Below, in pieces: positions 16,006-24,126 of a stretch of DNA of 34,632 bases. Each line of letters begins with the position of its first letter. Positions within the stretch are counted from its first letter, which is position 1. The notes beneath the pieces were generated by a model. It ran no database searches. It had not been told where the DNA came from and worked only from the letters and a program-made list of their open reading frames with translations. The position numbers and the translations under genes are program-made. The stretch spans positions 1 through 34,632 of the forward strand of contig SVMZ01000034.1 of NCBI GenBank assembly GCA_015067185.1, in the 5' to 3' direction. Origin of the DNA: Oscillospiraceae bacterium (GTDB lineage: Bacteria; Bacillota; Clostridia; Oscillospirales; Ruminococcaceae).

Positions 16006-16786
16006 ATGAAAGCGACAGTTTCCTGCGGTAAGCCGACGGAGATATTCCTTCATTTCTCGCAAAAAAGCGGGAAAAGGTGAGGACATCCGAAAAGCCGACG
16101 GAAATACCAATCTCCGTAATGGTATAGCTGCTGTTTTTCAGCAGATCCTTTGCGTTTTGCAGTCGGAGAGCAGTGATATATTGTTTGGGCGAAACACCCT
16201 CGTGACAGATAAACAGATTGTAGAGATAGCGATCCGAGATTCCCAGTACTTTCGCCACCTCTGTGATAGTAAAAGGCTGATGTATATGAAGATGCATATA
16301 GTTTTTCGCCTCGCTGACATAACGGTTGCTCCCCACCGTATTTTTCTCTTCATGGAGCGACAGCAGATAAAAGAACAGTGCCAGCGCCTCCGTCTGCGAA
16401 AGGGCTTCCACAGAAGCAAAAAGCCGCGCAACCATACTAATCAGCTTGTCGGCAAAGTCATAGCAGAAAATACCGTTAGCGTCTGCCTTCATGTATTTTT
16501 GACATATTTCTTCCGCTGCGTCTCCCTCGAAAATAACCCAGAAATATCGCCACGGATCTGTTTCATTATAATGATATTCCACTAGTTCATTGGCACGAAT
16601 CAGAAATCCTTGATGCTTCTCCAACGGTATCCCATTGAAAAAGCCCTTTCCCTCCAGAATATAGTGAAAAATATATACGTTTCTGGCACCAGGTCCCCAT
16701 TTAGCATCCTCTTTAATCTCCTCTGTACCAAAATGGCAGACACGAAGTCCAGTCGCGGTTCCCTTCATAACCAATCGATCCTTCAT
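16004..16786 (-). CDS. AraC-family regulator of the alpha-galactosidase locus
   Basis: A 260-residue soluble regulator. The N-terminal half is a cupin-like ligand-binding domain (YIFHYILEGKGFFNG and the later NETDPWRYFWVIFEG). The C-terminal 100 residues are the AraC DNA-binding domain, with helix-turn-helix regions at FTITEVAKVLGISDRYLYNL and YTITEIGISVGFSDVLTFSR and the ending GISPSAYRRKLS. ATG 16786 follows AGGGGGTGA. It is divergent from the GH27 gene at 16893 with a 106-base gap, so activation of that gene in response to galactosides, and autoregulation, are likely. The ligand is unknown. Confidence 0.9.
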   Translation of the reverse strand: MKDRLVMKGTATGLRVCHFGTEEIKEDAKWGPGARNVYIFHYILEGKGFFNGIPLEKHQGFLIRANELVEYHYNETDPWRYFWVIFEGDAAEEICQKYMKADANGIFCYDFADKLISMVARLFASVEALSQTEALALFFYLLSLHEEKNTVGSNRYVSEAKNYMHLHIHQPFTITEVAKVLGISDRYLYNLFICHEGVSPKQYITALRLQNAKDLLKNSSYTITEIGISVGFSDVLTFSRFFARNEGISPSAYRRKLSLS

Positions 16787-16802
16787 CTTATCACCCCCTA
16801 TG

Positions 16803-16832
16803 ATTTTACTATATTTTCCTATTTTTTGTCAA
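16803..16832 (-). promoter_or_regulatory. promoter of the AraC regulator gene
   Basis: On the minus strand TTGACA (16827-16832) and TAAAAT (16803-16808) are separated by 18 bases, a strong sigma-A match. Confidence 0.7.
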
Positions 16833-16855
16833 TACCCGTTCCCCTCCGGCCATGC

Positions 16856-16861
16856 TATAAT
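16856..16861 (+). promoter_or_regulatory. -10 box of the GH27 gene promoter
   Basis: TATAAT is perfect, but no -35 match occurs 16-18 bases upstream (the TTGTCA at 16826 is 24 bases away). This is typical of a promoter that needs an activator, here probably the divergent AraC protein. Confidence 0.55.
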
Positions 16862-16892
16862 AAAAGCATCAACTTTTTCGGAGGAATTCTAT

Positions 16893-18344
16893 ATGAGAAC
16901 AATAAAACTGGCTCATGCCGCCCCGTTTTCGGGCATACCGAAAATTAACCTTGCCTCTGTTTTCGGCGCGTCGCCCTGTAAACCCTTTTTGCTCCGTATT
17001 CCTGTTACAGGAGAACGCCCCATCCGTTACGGTGCAGAAAATCTTCCCGCAGGTCTCACACTGCAGGATAACATCATCACCGGTGCGGTAGAAAACGCAG
17101 GCACCTACGAGGTAATCTTCACTGCCGAAAATACCCTTGGAAAAACAGAGAAAAAAATTACCTTTGAAATTGCAGAAAATCATGTCCTCGTAACACCACT
17201 GCTTGGCTTCACCACCTGGAATGCCTTTGCTCAGCACGTTACCCAGGAGGATGTGATTTCTTCCGCCCATAATCTGGCCAAGCACGGCATTACCGAATAC
17301 GGCTATCGCTATGTCAATCTGGATTCCGGTTGGCAATATCAATACGGCGGCCCGTTTGACGCCATTCAGCCCAATCCCAAATTTCCCGACATGAAAGCTA
17401 TGACCGATGAAATTCACACTCTCGGCCTAAAATGCGGTATCTATTCCACACCAATGCTGACCGCCTGGGGCTGTCCCGATGAATATGAATCCGTTCCCGG
17501 CTGCACTCAGGGAGAAGCCGATATCCGTTTTGCCTCTACCAACGGCGGTATCGGTGTCATCCGCAAGGAAAAAAATAATGCCGACCAATGGGAAGCCTGG
17601 GGCTTTGACTACCTCAAATACGACTGGTCGGTCACCGATCCTGTCAATGCAGAGCTGATGCGCAGCGAACTGATGCGGCGAAACCGCGATTTTGGCTTCT
17701 GTGTCACGACTCACGCGCTTCCGGAATACACCGATTACTGGATGAACTATACCAACTCCCACCGGGACAATGCGGATACTCTGGGCCATTGGAGCAATCT
17801 TCTGGAGATTTACCGTTCCTCCTTCGGTCGTTCGGAAAAGATGAAGAAAGGTCACTACTTCGACCTGGATATGCTGGATGTAGGTCAGAGCGTTTTCAAA
17901 GACCGCGAGGATTTTCTCTCCGAAGACGAGATGATTGTTGCCTATTCTCTGCGTGCGTTCCTCAACTCTCCCATTCAGCTCAGCGCCGTGCTGGATGAGA
18001 TCAGTGAATTCGAACTGGATCTTTACTGCAATGAAGAGATCATTGCCATCAACCAGGATGCGGCCTTTGCTCCCTCTCTCCTGATTTTCCGTCAAGATAC
18101 CAAAGATTCCATGCTGCATATCTATGAAAAGGAACTGCAGGACGGCACTTATGCCTATGCCTTTTTCAACTTTGGCGAAAAAGAAGAATCCTGCACTTCT
18201 CTCCTTGATAAAACAAGCACCCTTCGGGACCTGTGGGCCAAAGAAAATCTGGGGACTGCGAAAGAATTCCCGCTCACTCTGCCCAAACATACCGTCCGCA
18301 TTGTGAAGAGCGAAAAAAAGATCCGAAAGATCTGTCTTGCCTGA
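16893..18344 (+). CDS. alpha-galactosidase, GH27 family
   Basis: A 483-residue glycosidase of clan GH-D. The start is ATG 16893 with GGAGG upstream; earlier in-frame codons would overlap the promoter. Residues about 35-95 resemble a small Ig-like domain (GENLPAGLTLQDN-type stretch, ending KITFEIAE). The catalytic barrel begins at LGFTTWNAFAQHV. The nucleophile is expected at Asp244 in YLKYDW and the acid/base at Asp326 in FDLDMLDVGQ, matching the DPDML region of GH27. LGLKCGIYSTPMLTAWGC is the usual substrate-site strand. There is no signal peptide, so it should act on imported galactosides in the cytoplasm. An alpha-N-acetylgalactosaminidase or related GH27 activity cannot be excluded. Confidence 0.88.
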   Translation: MRTIKLAHAAPFSGIPKINLASVFGASPCKPFLLRIPVTGERPIRYGAENLPAGLTLQDNIITGAVENAGTYEVIFTAENTLGKTEKKITFEIAENHVLVTPLLGFTTWNAFAQHVTQEDVISSAHNLAKHGITEYGYRYVNLDSGWQYQYGGPFDAIQPNPKFPDMKAMTDEIHTLGLKCGIYSTPMLTAWGCPDEYESVPGCTQGEADIRFASTNGGIGVIRKEKNNADQWEAWGFDYLKYDWSVTDPVNAELMRSELMRRNRDFGFCVTTHALPEYTDYWMNYTNSHRDNADTLGHWSNLLEIYRSSFGRSEKMKKGHYFDLDMLDVGQSVFKDREDFLSEDEMIVAYSLRAFLNSPIQLSAVLDEISEFELDLYCNEEIIAINQDAAFAPSLLIFRQDTKDSMLHIYEKELQDGTYAYAFFNFGEKEESCTSLLDKTSTLRDLWAKENLGTAKEFPLTLPKHTVRIVKSEKKIRKICLA

Positions 18345-18391
18345 GAGCACAGCCTATTCGGAAAACAGATAATTTTTTCTTCCACCGTCTC

Positions 18392-18400
18392 TTCGACAAA
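18392..18400 (-). promoter_or_regulatory. perfect Spo0A box upstream of spoIIAA
   Basis: TTCGACAAA is the exact reverse complement of the Spo0A consensus TTTGTCGAA. One base further on is TTTACA (18402-18407), which with TATGGT (18426-18431) forms a weak sigma-A-like promoter with an 18-base spacer. Spo0A-P activates the spoIIA operon in known spore-formers, so this site fits. Confidence 0.6.
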
Positions 18401-18410
18401 TTTTACACAC

Positions 18411-18450
18411 AACTACCCTTATCATTATGGTAAGGGTAGTTTTATTTTTA
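18411..18450 (+). terminator. terminator of the GH27 gene
   Basis: A perfect 11-bp stem (AACTACCCTTA with TAAGGGTAGTT) is followed by TTATTTTTA. It lies between the alpha-galactosidase stop and spoIIAA and overlaps the candidate spoIIA promoter. Confidence 0.75.
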
Positions 18451-18461
18451 AATTCAAACGG

Positions 18462-18503
18462 AAAGGAGCGTGCGGACAAGCTGTTGTCCGCACAAAACAT
18501 GCC
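18462..18503 (+). promoter_or_regulatory. hairpin between the ribosome site and start codon of spoIIAA
   Basis: AAAGGAG (18462-18468) is 35 bases before ATG 18504, too far for normal use. A perfect 10-bp stem (18470-18479 with 18484-18493, loop GCTG) fills the gap. Folding it leaves about 11 bases between the Shine-Dalgarno sequence and ATG. An out-of-frame ATG at 18499 opens a 12-codon frame. Confidence 0.6.
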
Positions 18504-18848
18504 ATGCCGCTTAAGCTTGACATTGCCGGAAGTCTGATTTGTGCCAGACTTTCCGGTGAAATAGACCACCACACTGCCAAAACGCTGCGGGATGAGATCG
18601 ACACTGCTGTTACCCGCATACAACCGGAATTGTTGGAACTGGATTTTTCTGCTGTCAGCTTTATGGATAGCTCGGGAATCGGTCTGATTATGGGACGCTG
18701 TCGGCTGATGGATGAGCACGGCGGCAGCGTCCGGGTAACCGGTGCATCGGGACAGCTGAAAAAAGTGCTGCGTCTCTCGGGCATTGACCGCATTGCCGCT
18801 GTGGAAACTCTCAGACACAAGGAGGAACGATATGAAACCACTGAATGA
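18504..18848 (+). CDS. spoIIAA: anti-sigma F factor antagonist
   Basis: A 114-residue STAS-domain protein. In the forespore its unphosphorylated form binds SpoIIAB and frees sigma F. The phosphorylation segment FMDSSGIGLIMGRC is conserved, with Ser57 as the expected target (the second Ser of DSSG). The length and the gene order AA-AB-sigF match the known operon. The start is ATG 18504 (MPLKLDIAG); no upstream ATG, GTG or TTG is in frame. The ribosome site is separated from it by a hairpin. The end overlaps the start of spoIIAB by 17 bases, consistent with translational coupling and balanced amounts. Confidence 0.95.
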   Translation: MPLKLDIAGSLICARLSGEIDHHTAKTLRDEIDTAVTRIQPELLELDFSAVSFMDSSGIGLIMGRCRLMDEHGGSVRVTGASGQLKKVLRLSGIDRIAAVETLRHKEERYETTE

Positions 18849-19266
18849 AATGACCATGACTTTTGACTCCCGTTCTGCCAATGAAGCTTTTGCTAGAACT
18901 ACCGTTTCTGCATTTGTTGCCCCACTCGATCCGCTGATGGACGAGCTGTGCGATATCAAAACCGCTACCAGTGAGGCAGTCACCAACTGTATTGTGCACG
19001 CCTATGGAGAAAGTGGTATCGGTAAAATCTACCTGACAGCACGGCTCTACCCGGAGAGACGGCTGTGGATCAAAATCCGTGACTGCGGCTGCGGCATTGA
19101 AGATATCAAGCAGGCCATGCAGCCTGCCTATACCGGCGATCCCAACGGGGAACGGGCAGGATTAGGCTTTTCCATCATGTGCTCCTTTATGGACAGAGTA
19201 CGAGTCAGCTCCAAACCGGGTAAGGGCACCTGTGTCATTTTGGAAAAACGGCTTTCCGAGCGATAA
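18832..19266 (+). CDS. spoIIAB: anti-sigma F factor, serine kinase
   Basis: A 144-residue GHKL-type kinase that binds sigma F and phosphorylates SpoIIAA. The N box is visible as IKTATSEAVTNCIVHAYG, the G1 region as IKIRDCGCGIEDIKQAM and the G2 region as GERAGLGFSIMCSFMD. The start is ATG 18832 with AAGGAGG upstream, inside the end of spoIIAA; an earlier in-frame ATG at 18784 precedes that ribosome site. The length agrees with SpoIIAB of other spore-formers. The sigF gene follows closely. Confidence 0.95.
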   Translation: MKPLNEMTMTFDSRSANEAFARTTVSAFVAPLDPLMDELCDIKTATSEAVTNCIVHAYGESGIGKIYLTARLYPERRLWIKIRDCGCGIEDIKQAMQPAYTGDPNGERAGLGFSIMCSFMDRVRVSSKPGKGTCVILEKRLSER

Positions 19267-19306
19267 CCGGTTACATATCACAATGATCGGCAGAGGTATT
19301 TCACAA

Positions 19307-20041
19307 ATGACAACGGCACTGACAATGGAACAAAAACAACCTTCTCCCGCTATACCTGGCAGCTCTGTGCAGGACGAGCTTTCTCGGGAAGAAATGATTG
19401 AGAACAATCTCGGTCTGGTACACGCCTGTGCCCATAAGCTGAAAGGGCGCGGCATTGAATATGACGATCTTTTTCAGGCAGGCTGCGTCGGGATCATCAA
19501 GGCAGCCGATGCTTTTGACAAAAACCGCGGTGTGCGTTTTTCTACCTATGCTGTTCCTGTCATTCTGGGAGAGATCAAACGGCTGTTTCGCGACGGCGGC
19601 AGTGTAAAGGTCTCCCGTGGGCTGAAGGAACTGGCACAGAAACTGGTACGGGAAAGAGAACGCTTTTCCGTTGCTAACGGACGGGAACCCACCGTAAGTG
19701 AACTCTCCGCTGTGCTTGGCATCTCAGAAGAAGCTGTGGTAGAAGCCAGCTGTGCCGCCGCACCGGTACTTTCTCTCTCGGCAGACGACGACGGCGAATA
19801 CGGCGGTCAAATTGATCTTCCTGTAGATCCTCCGGAAGAACAACTTTCAGAAAAACTCTCTTTAATTCAATCCATGGAAAAGCTGCCTAAAGAGGATCGC
19901 CTGCTCATCTACCTTCGTTACCGCAAATCCATGACCCAGACCCAAACCGCCCAGCGGCTTGGCATGACACAGGTACAGGTCTCCCGGCGGGAGAAAAAAA
20001 TTCTGGCTGCTATCCGTGAACTTCTGGATGGCCCCGACTAA
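19307..20041 (+). CDS. sigF: forespore sigma factor F
   Basis: A 244-residue sigma-70 family protein. Region 2 shows LVHACAHKLKGRGIEYDDLFQAGCVGIIKA and GVRFSTYAVPVILGEIKRLF, region 3 is near KVSRGLKELAQKLVRERE, and region 4 ends in SMTQTQTAQRLGMTQVQVSRREKKIL. The motif KGRGIEYDDLFQAG and the operon position after spoIIAB identify sigma F rather than sigma G or B. Several ATGs are available; 19307 is preferred because AGAGGT lies about 9 bases upstream, though 19325 (MEQKQPS) is possible. The first transcript of the forespore programme depends on it. A strong terminator follows. Confidence 0.93.
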   Translation: MTTALTMEQKQPSPAIPGSSVQDELSREEMIENNLGLVHACAHKLKGRGIEYDDLFQAGCVGIIKAADAFDKNRGVRFSTYAVPVILGEIKRLFRDGGSVKVSRGLKELAQKLVRERERFSVANGREPTVSELSAVLGISEEAVVEASCAAAPVLSLSADDDGEYGGQIDLPVDPPEEQLSEKLSLIQSMEKLPKEDRLLIYLRYRKSMTQTQTAQRLGMTQVQVSRREKKILAAIRELLDGPD

Positions 20042-20068
20042 CCTTTTTCAGAAAATTTTTCTCTTTTC

Positions 20069-20105
20069 AAACAGTTCCGCTTCTTTCCGCGGAACTGTTT
20101 TTTCC
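20069..20105 (+). terminator. terminator of the spoIIA operon
   Basis: A perfect 12-bp stem (20069-20080 with 20089-20100) with an 8-base loop is followed by TTTCCTTATT. Confidence 0.85.
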
Positions 20106-20217
20106 TTATTTTTCGCCTTTCATCGTTCAAAAAACGGAATTATCTTCCTCATAACCTCTTCAAAAAAGATTTGATATTTGTCAAAAGAAAAAAAATGGAT
20201 CAATAACAAAAAAAATA

Positions 20218-20247
20218 TTGCAAATTCATATTTATAAGGCATAATAT
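20218..20247 (+). promoter_or_regulatory. candidate promoter of the HtrA protease gene
   Basis: TTGCAA (20218-20223) is followed after 16 bases by CATAAT (20240-20245) or after 18 by TATAAT-like TAATAT (20242-20247). The 298-base gap upstream of the gene otherwise contains only the spoIIA terminator and AT-rich sequence. Confidence 0.5.
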
Positions 20248-20339
20248 AGCTGTAAACAATAATTACACCCTTATCCCTTCTTCTGCATGGTGATTCTTTT
20301 CGCTGTTCAGAGGATGGAAAAATTCAAAAGGAGACATAT

Positions 20340-21761
20340 ATGAATAAATACGACGATTACGAACAGTGGAATGAGCCCTCTACCCAGAACACCACAAACA
20401 ATACAGACCAAAACTTTGTTATACAGGATAGCACCTCCGAAACTATCGGCCAGGACAAAGAGGCTGCCGGTTTCAATACTGCTCCCGCTACCCCTTATCC
20501 TGTCATGTCTGCTCCCTCTCGCGGAACAAAATCCCAAAAGAGTTTTAGTGCAGGTCTCATTGTTGCCCTTTGTGTCTGCTGCGTCTTCTCTCTTCTCCTT
20601 GGCACCGTGGGCGGTGCTCTGATATCCACCGGCTACATGAGGCGGTTGGAAAAAGAGCAGGGTGCTGCACTGGAAGAAATTCGTGCTGAACAGCAATCCG
20701 TCCTTGAATCCATTGCTGCTGAAACCGAAAAACATGCAAACTCCACCCAAAACAATACCGGAACCGTTACACCTCTTCCATCAACCGGCACGCAACTCAG
20801 CGTTAAAGATGTTGCCGCCAGAGTACAGGACTCGGTGGTTGCCATCAATGTCAGTGTGACCCAGAGCGTGACCGGGTTTGGTCAAACAGAGGAATACACC
20901 AGCATCAGCAGTGGTTCCGGCGTAATCATCTCCTCCGATGGCTATGTAGTAACCAACAACCACGTCATTGAGGGCGGCGAAACAGCCACTGTTATCCTCC
21001 GTGACGGCACAGAATATACTGCCGATTTGGTGGGTACCGACGATGTTTTTGATATCGCTGTTCTCAAAATAGAGGCTACCGGCCTTACTGCTGCTACCTT
21101 CGGCTCCTCCGATTCCGTGGAGATCGGTGAAACCTCCATCGTCATCGGCAACCCGTTGGGTGAATTCGGCAACAGTGTTACCTCCGGTGTCATCAGCGGT
21201 CTCGACCGCGAAATCACCGTCGATGATGAAACCATGATTCTCATTCAGACCGATGCAGCCGTCAATCCCGGCAACTCCGGCGGCGGTATGTTCAACGCAC
21301 AGGGTGAACTGATCGGTGTCATTGTTGCCAAATCCACCGGCAACGATGTAGAAGGGTTGGGCTTTGCCATTCCCATCGACGATGTATCCAAGGTTGTATC
21401 CGATCTGATTGAATACGGCTATGTCACCGGTCGTCCCAAGCTGGGTATTGAGATCGTAGAGATCAATAATGCTATGACTGCCATGCGCTATGGTGTTAAC
21501 CGTCTGGGTGTTTATGTTACCAACGTAGAAAATGATTCCACCGCCTATGAGGCCGGACTGCGTATCGGTGACTGTCTCATCTCCATTGACGACGAGGAAT
21601 TCACCACCTATCTCACCATGAAACAATTGCTCACCCGCTACAATGTAGGCGATGTTCTCACTGTTGTGGTGCAGAGATACGGCGAAAACGGCACCGAGAC
21701 ACTTCAGGTTCCCCTCATCGAACAGGTACCCGAAACCTTCCAGTCCAGCGCCGCTGCCTGA
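20340..21761 (+). CDS. membrane-anchored HtrA/DegP-like serine protease
   Basis: A 473-residue protease. Residues 1-66 are a polar cytoplasmic region, 71-96 a membrane anchor (AGLIVALCVCCVFSLLLGTV), and about 97-150 a Gln/Glu/Thr-rich linker. The trypsin-like domain outside the cell has catalytic His208 (NNHVIEGG), Asp238 (DDVFDIAVL) and Ser313 (NPGNSGGGMF). A single PDZ domain occupies roughly 375-465 and includes YEAGLRIGDCLISID. AAAGGAGA precedes ATG 20340. It matches the HtrA/HtrB layout of Gram-positive bacteria, which degrade misfolded exported proteins. It is a single-gene unit with its own promoter and terminator. Confidence 0.94.
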   Translation: MNKYDDYEQWNEPSTQNTTNNTDQNFVIQDSTSETIGQDKEAAGFNTAPATPYPVMSAPSRGTKSQKSFSAGLIVALCVCCVFSLLLGTVGGALISTGYMRRLEKEQGAALEEIRAEQQSVLESIAAETEKHANSTQNNTGTVTPLPSTGTQLSVKDVAARVQDSVVAINVSVTQSVTGFGQTEEYTSISSGSGVIISSDGYVVTNNHVIEGGETATVILRDGTEYTADLVGTDDVFDIAVLKIEATGLTAATFGSSDSVEIGETSIVIGNPLGEFGNSVTSGVISGLDREITVDDETMILIQTDAAVNPGNSGGGMFNAQGELIGVIVAKSTGNDVEGLGFAIPIDDVSKVVSDLIEYGYVTGRPKLGIEIVEINNAMTAMRYGVNRLGVYVTNVENDSTAYEAGLRIGDCLISIDDEEFTTYLTMKQLLTRYNVGDVLTVVVQRYGENGTETLQVPLIEQVPETFQSSAAA

Positions 21762-21799
21762 TTCATTGTAAAACTCCCCCTTCCTTTCACACAGACTAT

Positions 21800-21848
21800 C
21801 CGGGCGGAAAGACCATTCCCGTCATCCGCCCGGGTGGTTTTTTGTTTT
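21800..21848 (+). terminator. terminator of the HtrA gene
   Basis: CCGGGCGGA (21800-21808) pairs with TCCGCCCGG (21825-21833) across a 16-base loop. GTGG and a run of six T follow. Confidence 0.75.
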
Positions 21849-21880
21849 GGAAAGAGCTGTTTTTCCCATTCAACTTCACA

Positions 21881-21909
21881 TTGACATGACAGTTAATTGA
21901 TGTTACAAT
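21881..21909 (+). promoter_or_regulatory. promoter of cysK
   Basis: TTGACA (21881-21886) and TACAAT (21904-21909) are separated by 17 bases, a near-consensus sigma-A promoter about 35 bases before the gene. Confidence 0.8.
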
Positions 21910-21943
21910 CATTTCAGTAACTCTTTATAAAGGAGATTTTATC

Positions 21944-22879
21944 ATGGCTCAGATATACACTTCTATCGACCAGCTGATTGGAAAAACACCACTGCTGCGT
22001 CTGGAACGCATTGAAAAAAAATTCGGTTTAAAGGCAGAACTGATTGCCAAACTGGAGTATCTCAACCCCGCCGGCTCTGCCAAGGACAGAGTGGCAAAAC
22101 AGATGTTGGATGATGCAGAACAAAAAGGACTGATCGGTCCCGGCTCTGTAATTATTGAGCCGACCTCGGGCAACACCGGAATCGGACTTGCCTGTGTGGC
22201 GGCTGCAAGGGGCTATAAGGCCGTCATTGTCATGCCCGACACCATGTCTGCCGAGCGCTGCATCACCATGAAAGCGTACGGTGCAGAGCTTGTACTGACT
22301 GACGGCAGCAAAGGCATGAGTGGTGCTATTGAAAAAGCGGAGCAGCTGCATGCAGAGATCAGGGGAAGCATTATTGCGGGTCAGTTTGTCAATCCCGCCA
22401 ATCCCGCTGCTCACCGAGCCACCACCGGTCCTGAAATTTACGAGGATACCGATGGCAGAGTAGACCTCTTTGTTGCAGGTGTAGGCACCGGCGGCACCAT
22501 CACCGGCGTGGGAGAATACCTGAAGGAACGCATTCCCTCCATCAAAATTGTGGCGGTGGAACCGGCCTCTTCCCCCCTGCTCTCCGGCGGCAAAGCCGGC
22601 AGTCACGGTATTCAGGGCATCGGCGCCAATTTTGTCCCCGCCGTACTCAACACCGGCATCTATGATGAGATCATTCCTGTCACTGACGAAGATGCCTTCG
22701 CAGCAGGCCGCCTGACCGGCACCTGCGAGGGTTTTCTGGTTGGCATTTCTTCCGGTGCAGCACTTCATGCAGCCATCAAGTTGGCCAAACGTCCGGAAAA
22801 TGAGGGTAAACGCATTGTAGTTCTGCTGCCTGATACCGGCGACCGCTATCTTTCCACCAAACTTTACGCCGATTTTTAA
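21944..22879 (+). CDS. cysK: cysteine synthase (O-acetylserine sulfhydrylase)
   Basis: A 311-residue PLP enzyme that makes cysteine from O-acetylserine and sulfide. The PLP lysine is Lys47 in [13 protein letters not shown]. The substrate loop [16 protein letters not shown] and the phosphate-binding [15 protein letters not shown] are intact, and the C-terminal [13 protein letters not shown] matches CysK. The length is typical. ATG 21944 follows AAAGGAG. It is preceded by its own strong promoter with a short leader and no visible T-box, and nothing else is clearly in its transcription unit. A CysM-like variant is possible but less likely. Confidence 0.95.
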   Translation: MAQIYTSIDQLIGKTPLLRLERIEKKFGLKAELIAKLEYLNPAGSAKDRVAKQMLDDAEQKGLIGPGSVIIEPTSGNTGIGLACVAAARGYKAVIVMPDTMSAERCITMKAYGAELVLTDGSKGMSGAIEKAEQLHAEIRGSIIAGQFVNPANPAAHRATTGPEIYEDTDGRVDLFVAGVGTGGTITGVGEYLKERIPSIKIVAVEPASSPLLSGGKAGSHGIQGIGANFVPAVLNTGIYDEIIPVTDEDAFAAGRLTGTCEGFLVGISSGAALHAAIKLAKRPENEGKRIVVLLPDTGDRYLSTKLYADF

Positions 22880-23145
22880 TTATTCTCTGCTCAACATCGG
22901 ATGTTCTTCTGTTTTTTACCTCTGCGCAAAAAAAGCGTTTTTCGGATAAAAAAGCCCTTTATTTGCTGTTTTTGCATTGGTTTTACAGTAAATTTGGTGG
23001 GTTAACGGCAAAAAAACGGTGTTTAGAGTGCGTTTTTTGCAAAATCTCTTGCAATTACCCATCCATCAATGTTAGAATATAGTAGATACTTTTGTTTCTA
23101 TTCTAGTGATAAGTGTATCCCACTCCTGATGATAGAGGTGTTTTT
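22880..23145. other. AT-rich intergenic region
   Basis: This stretch contains A- and T-runs but no clear hairpin terminator for cysK, and no gene. The only recognisable element is the promoter-like pair at 23049-23078. Confidence 0.4.
23049..23078 (+). promoter_or_regulatory. candidate promoter of the E2-like gene and downstream tRNA-modification genes
   Basis: TTGCAA (23049-23054) and TAGAAT (23073-23078) are separated by 18 bases. Confidence 0.5.
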
Positions 23146-24093
23146 ATGGCAGATTTTGATATGAAACGTTTTTTTAAAAACAGTATCCTCGACCGCAACG
23201 ATGGCTGGAGAGTAAAAAAGGTAGACCCAATGGTCATTGTGGGTCCCTTCTTCATGCGTACCCGACTGGACTCTCAGAACCTTTTTGAAGAGGTTATTCC
23301 TATAGACGAAATGGAAGAATTTGTTCGCCAACACAAGGATGACATTCCCGGTCTTTCCCTGATGCATATTTTCATTGCCGCCTGTGTCCGAATGTTGGCT
23401 CAGTATCCTCATGCCAACCGTTTTGTGGTGTTTAATAAAATTTTTGCCCGCAAAACCATCAGCTGCTCCATCGCCATCAAGCGCAGTCTGACCATTGACG
23501 GCGAAGAGACACTCATCAAACCGGAATTCTCGCCCTTTGACACGCTGCAGGATGTTGTCCGCCGTGTCAACGAGGAATATGAAAAGAAGGGCAATGTGGG
23601 CGATAACAGCGGTTTTGACAAGGCTGCCAAAATCATCAGCATCGTTCCCTCCTGTGTTATCCGCTTTGTGGTTTGGCTGCTGCGTACCATGGATAATCTT
23701 TTCTGCATTCCCATGTTTCTTAACAAGGTCAGCCCCTGGCACAGCTCCATGTTCATCACCAACGTGGGCTCGCTGGGCATTTCTTCCATCTACCATCATC
23801 TCTATGAATTCGGAACCACTACCATTTTCCTTGGTATGGGCAAAAAGATCCGCACCAAATTTTATGATGCCGACGGCAACGAAAAATCTGCCAAGAGCAT
23901 CTCTCTCAAATTCACACTGGATGAACGTGTATGCGATGGCTTCTACTATGCCCGTGCCATGCGCAGCTTCTCCAAACTGATGGCCAATCCCGAGCTGCTG
24001 CTCACTCCCCCCGATAAAATCGCCATGGATGCCGGTGTTAGCTCCCCGGTCAGAGACAAAGAGCTTCTCGGCGATAAAATTACTCTTGCCTGA
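23146..24093 (+). CDS. stand-alone 2-oxoacid dehydrogenase E2-like (CAT-fold) protein
   Basis: A 315-residue protein resembling the catalytic domain of dihydrolipoamide acyltransferases and chloramphenicol acetyltransferase, without lipoyl or E1-binding domains. Seen motifs are ISCSIAIKRSL, the segment SPWHSSMFITNVGSLGISSI, and near the end TLDERVCDGFYYARAM, which aligns with the DHRVxDG active-site motif but has Glu in place of the catalytic His. ATG 23146 follows GAGGTG; an upstream start at 23113 lacks a ribosome site. E1/E3 partners are absent. The His to Glu change suggests a non-canonical or lost acyl-transfer activity. trmB follows after 33 bases. Confidence 0.75.
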   Translation: MADFDMKRFFKNSILDRNDGWRVKKVDPMVIVGPFFMRTRLDSQNLFEEVIPIDEMEEFVRQHKDDIPGLSLMHIFIAACVRMLAQYPHANRFVVFNKIFARKTISCSIAIKRSLTIDGEETLIKPEFSPFDTLQDVVRRVNEEYEKKGNVGDNSGFDKAAKIISIVPSCVIRFVVWLLRTMDNLFCIPMFLNKVSPWHSSMFITNVGSLGISSIYHHLYEFGTTTIFLGMGKKIRTKFYDADGNEKSAKSISLKFTLDERVCDGFYYARAMRSFSKLMANPELLLTPPDKIAMDAGVSSPVRDKELLGDKITLA

Positions 24094-24126
24094 TTATTAC
24101 CCACACCTTCCGGAGGTTTTACCTTT

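Noticed and set aside
20042-20339. A possible small gene in the gap before the HtrA protease gene
   Set aside because: No open frame with a ribosome site was seen; the gap holds the spoIIA terminator, AT-rich sequence and the htrA promoter.
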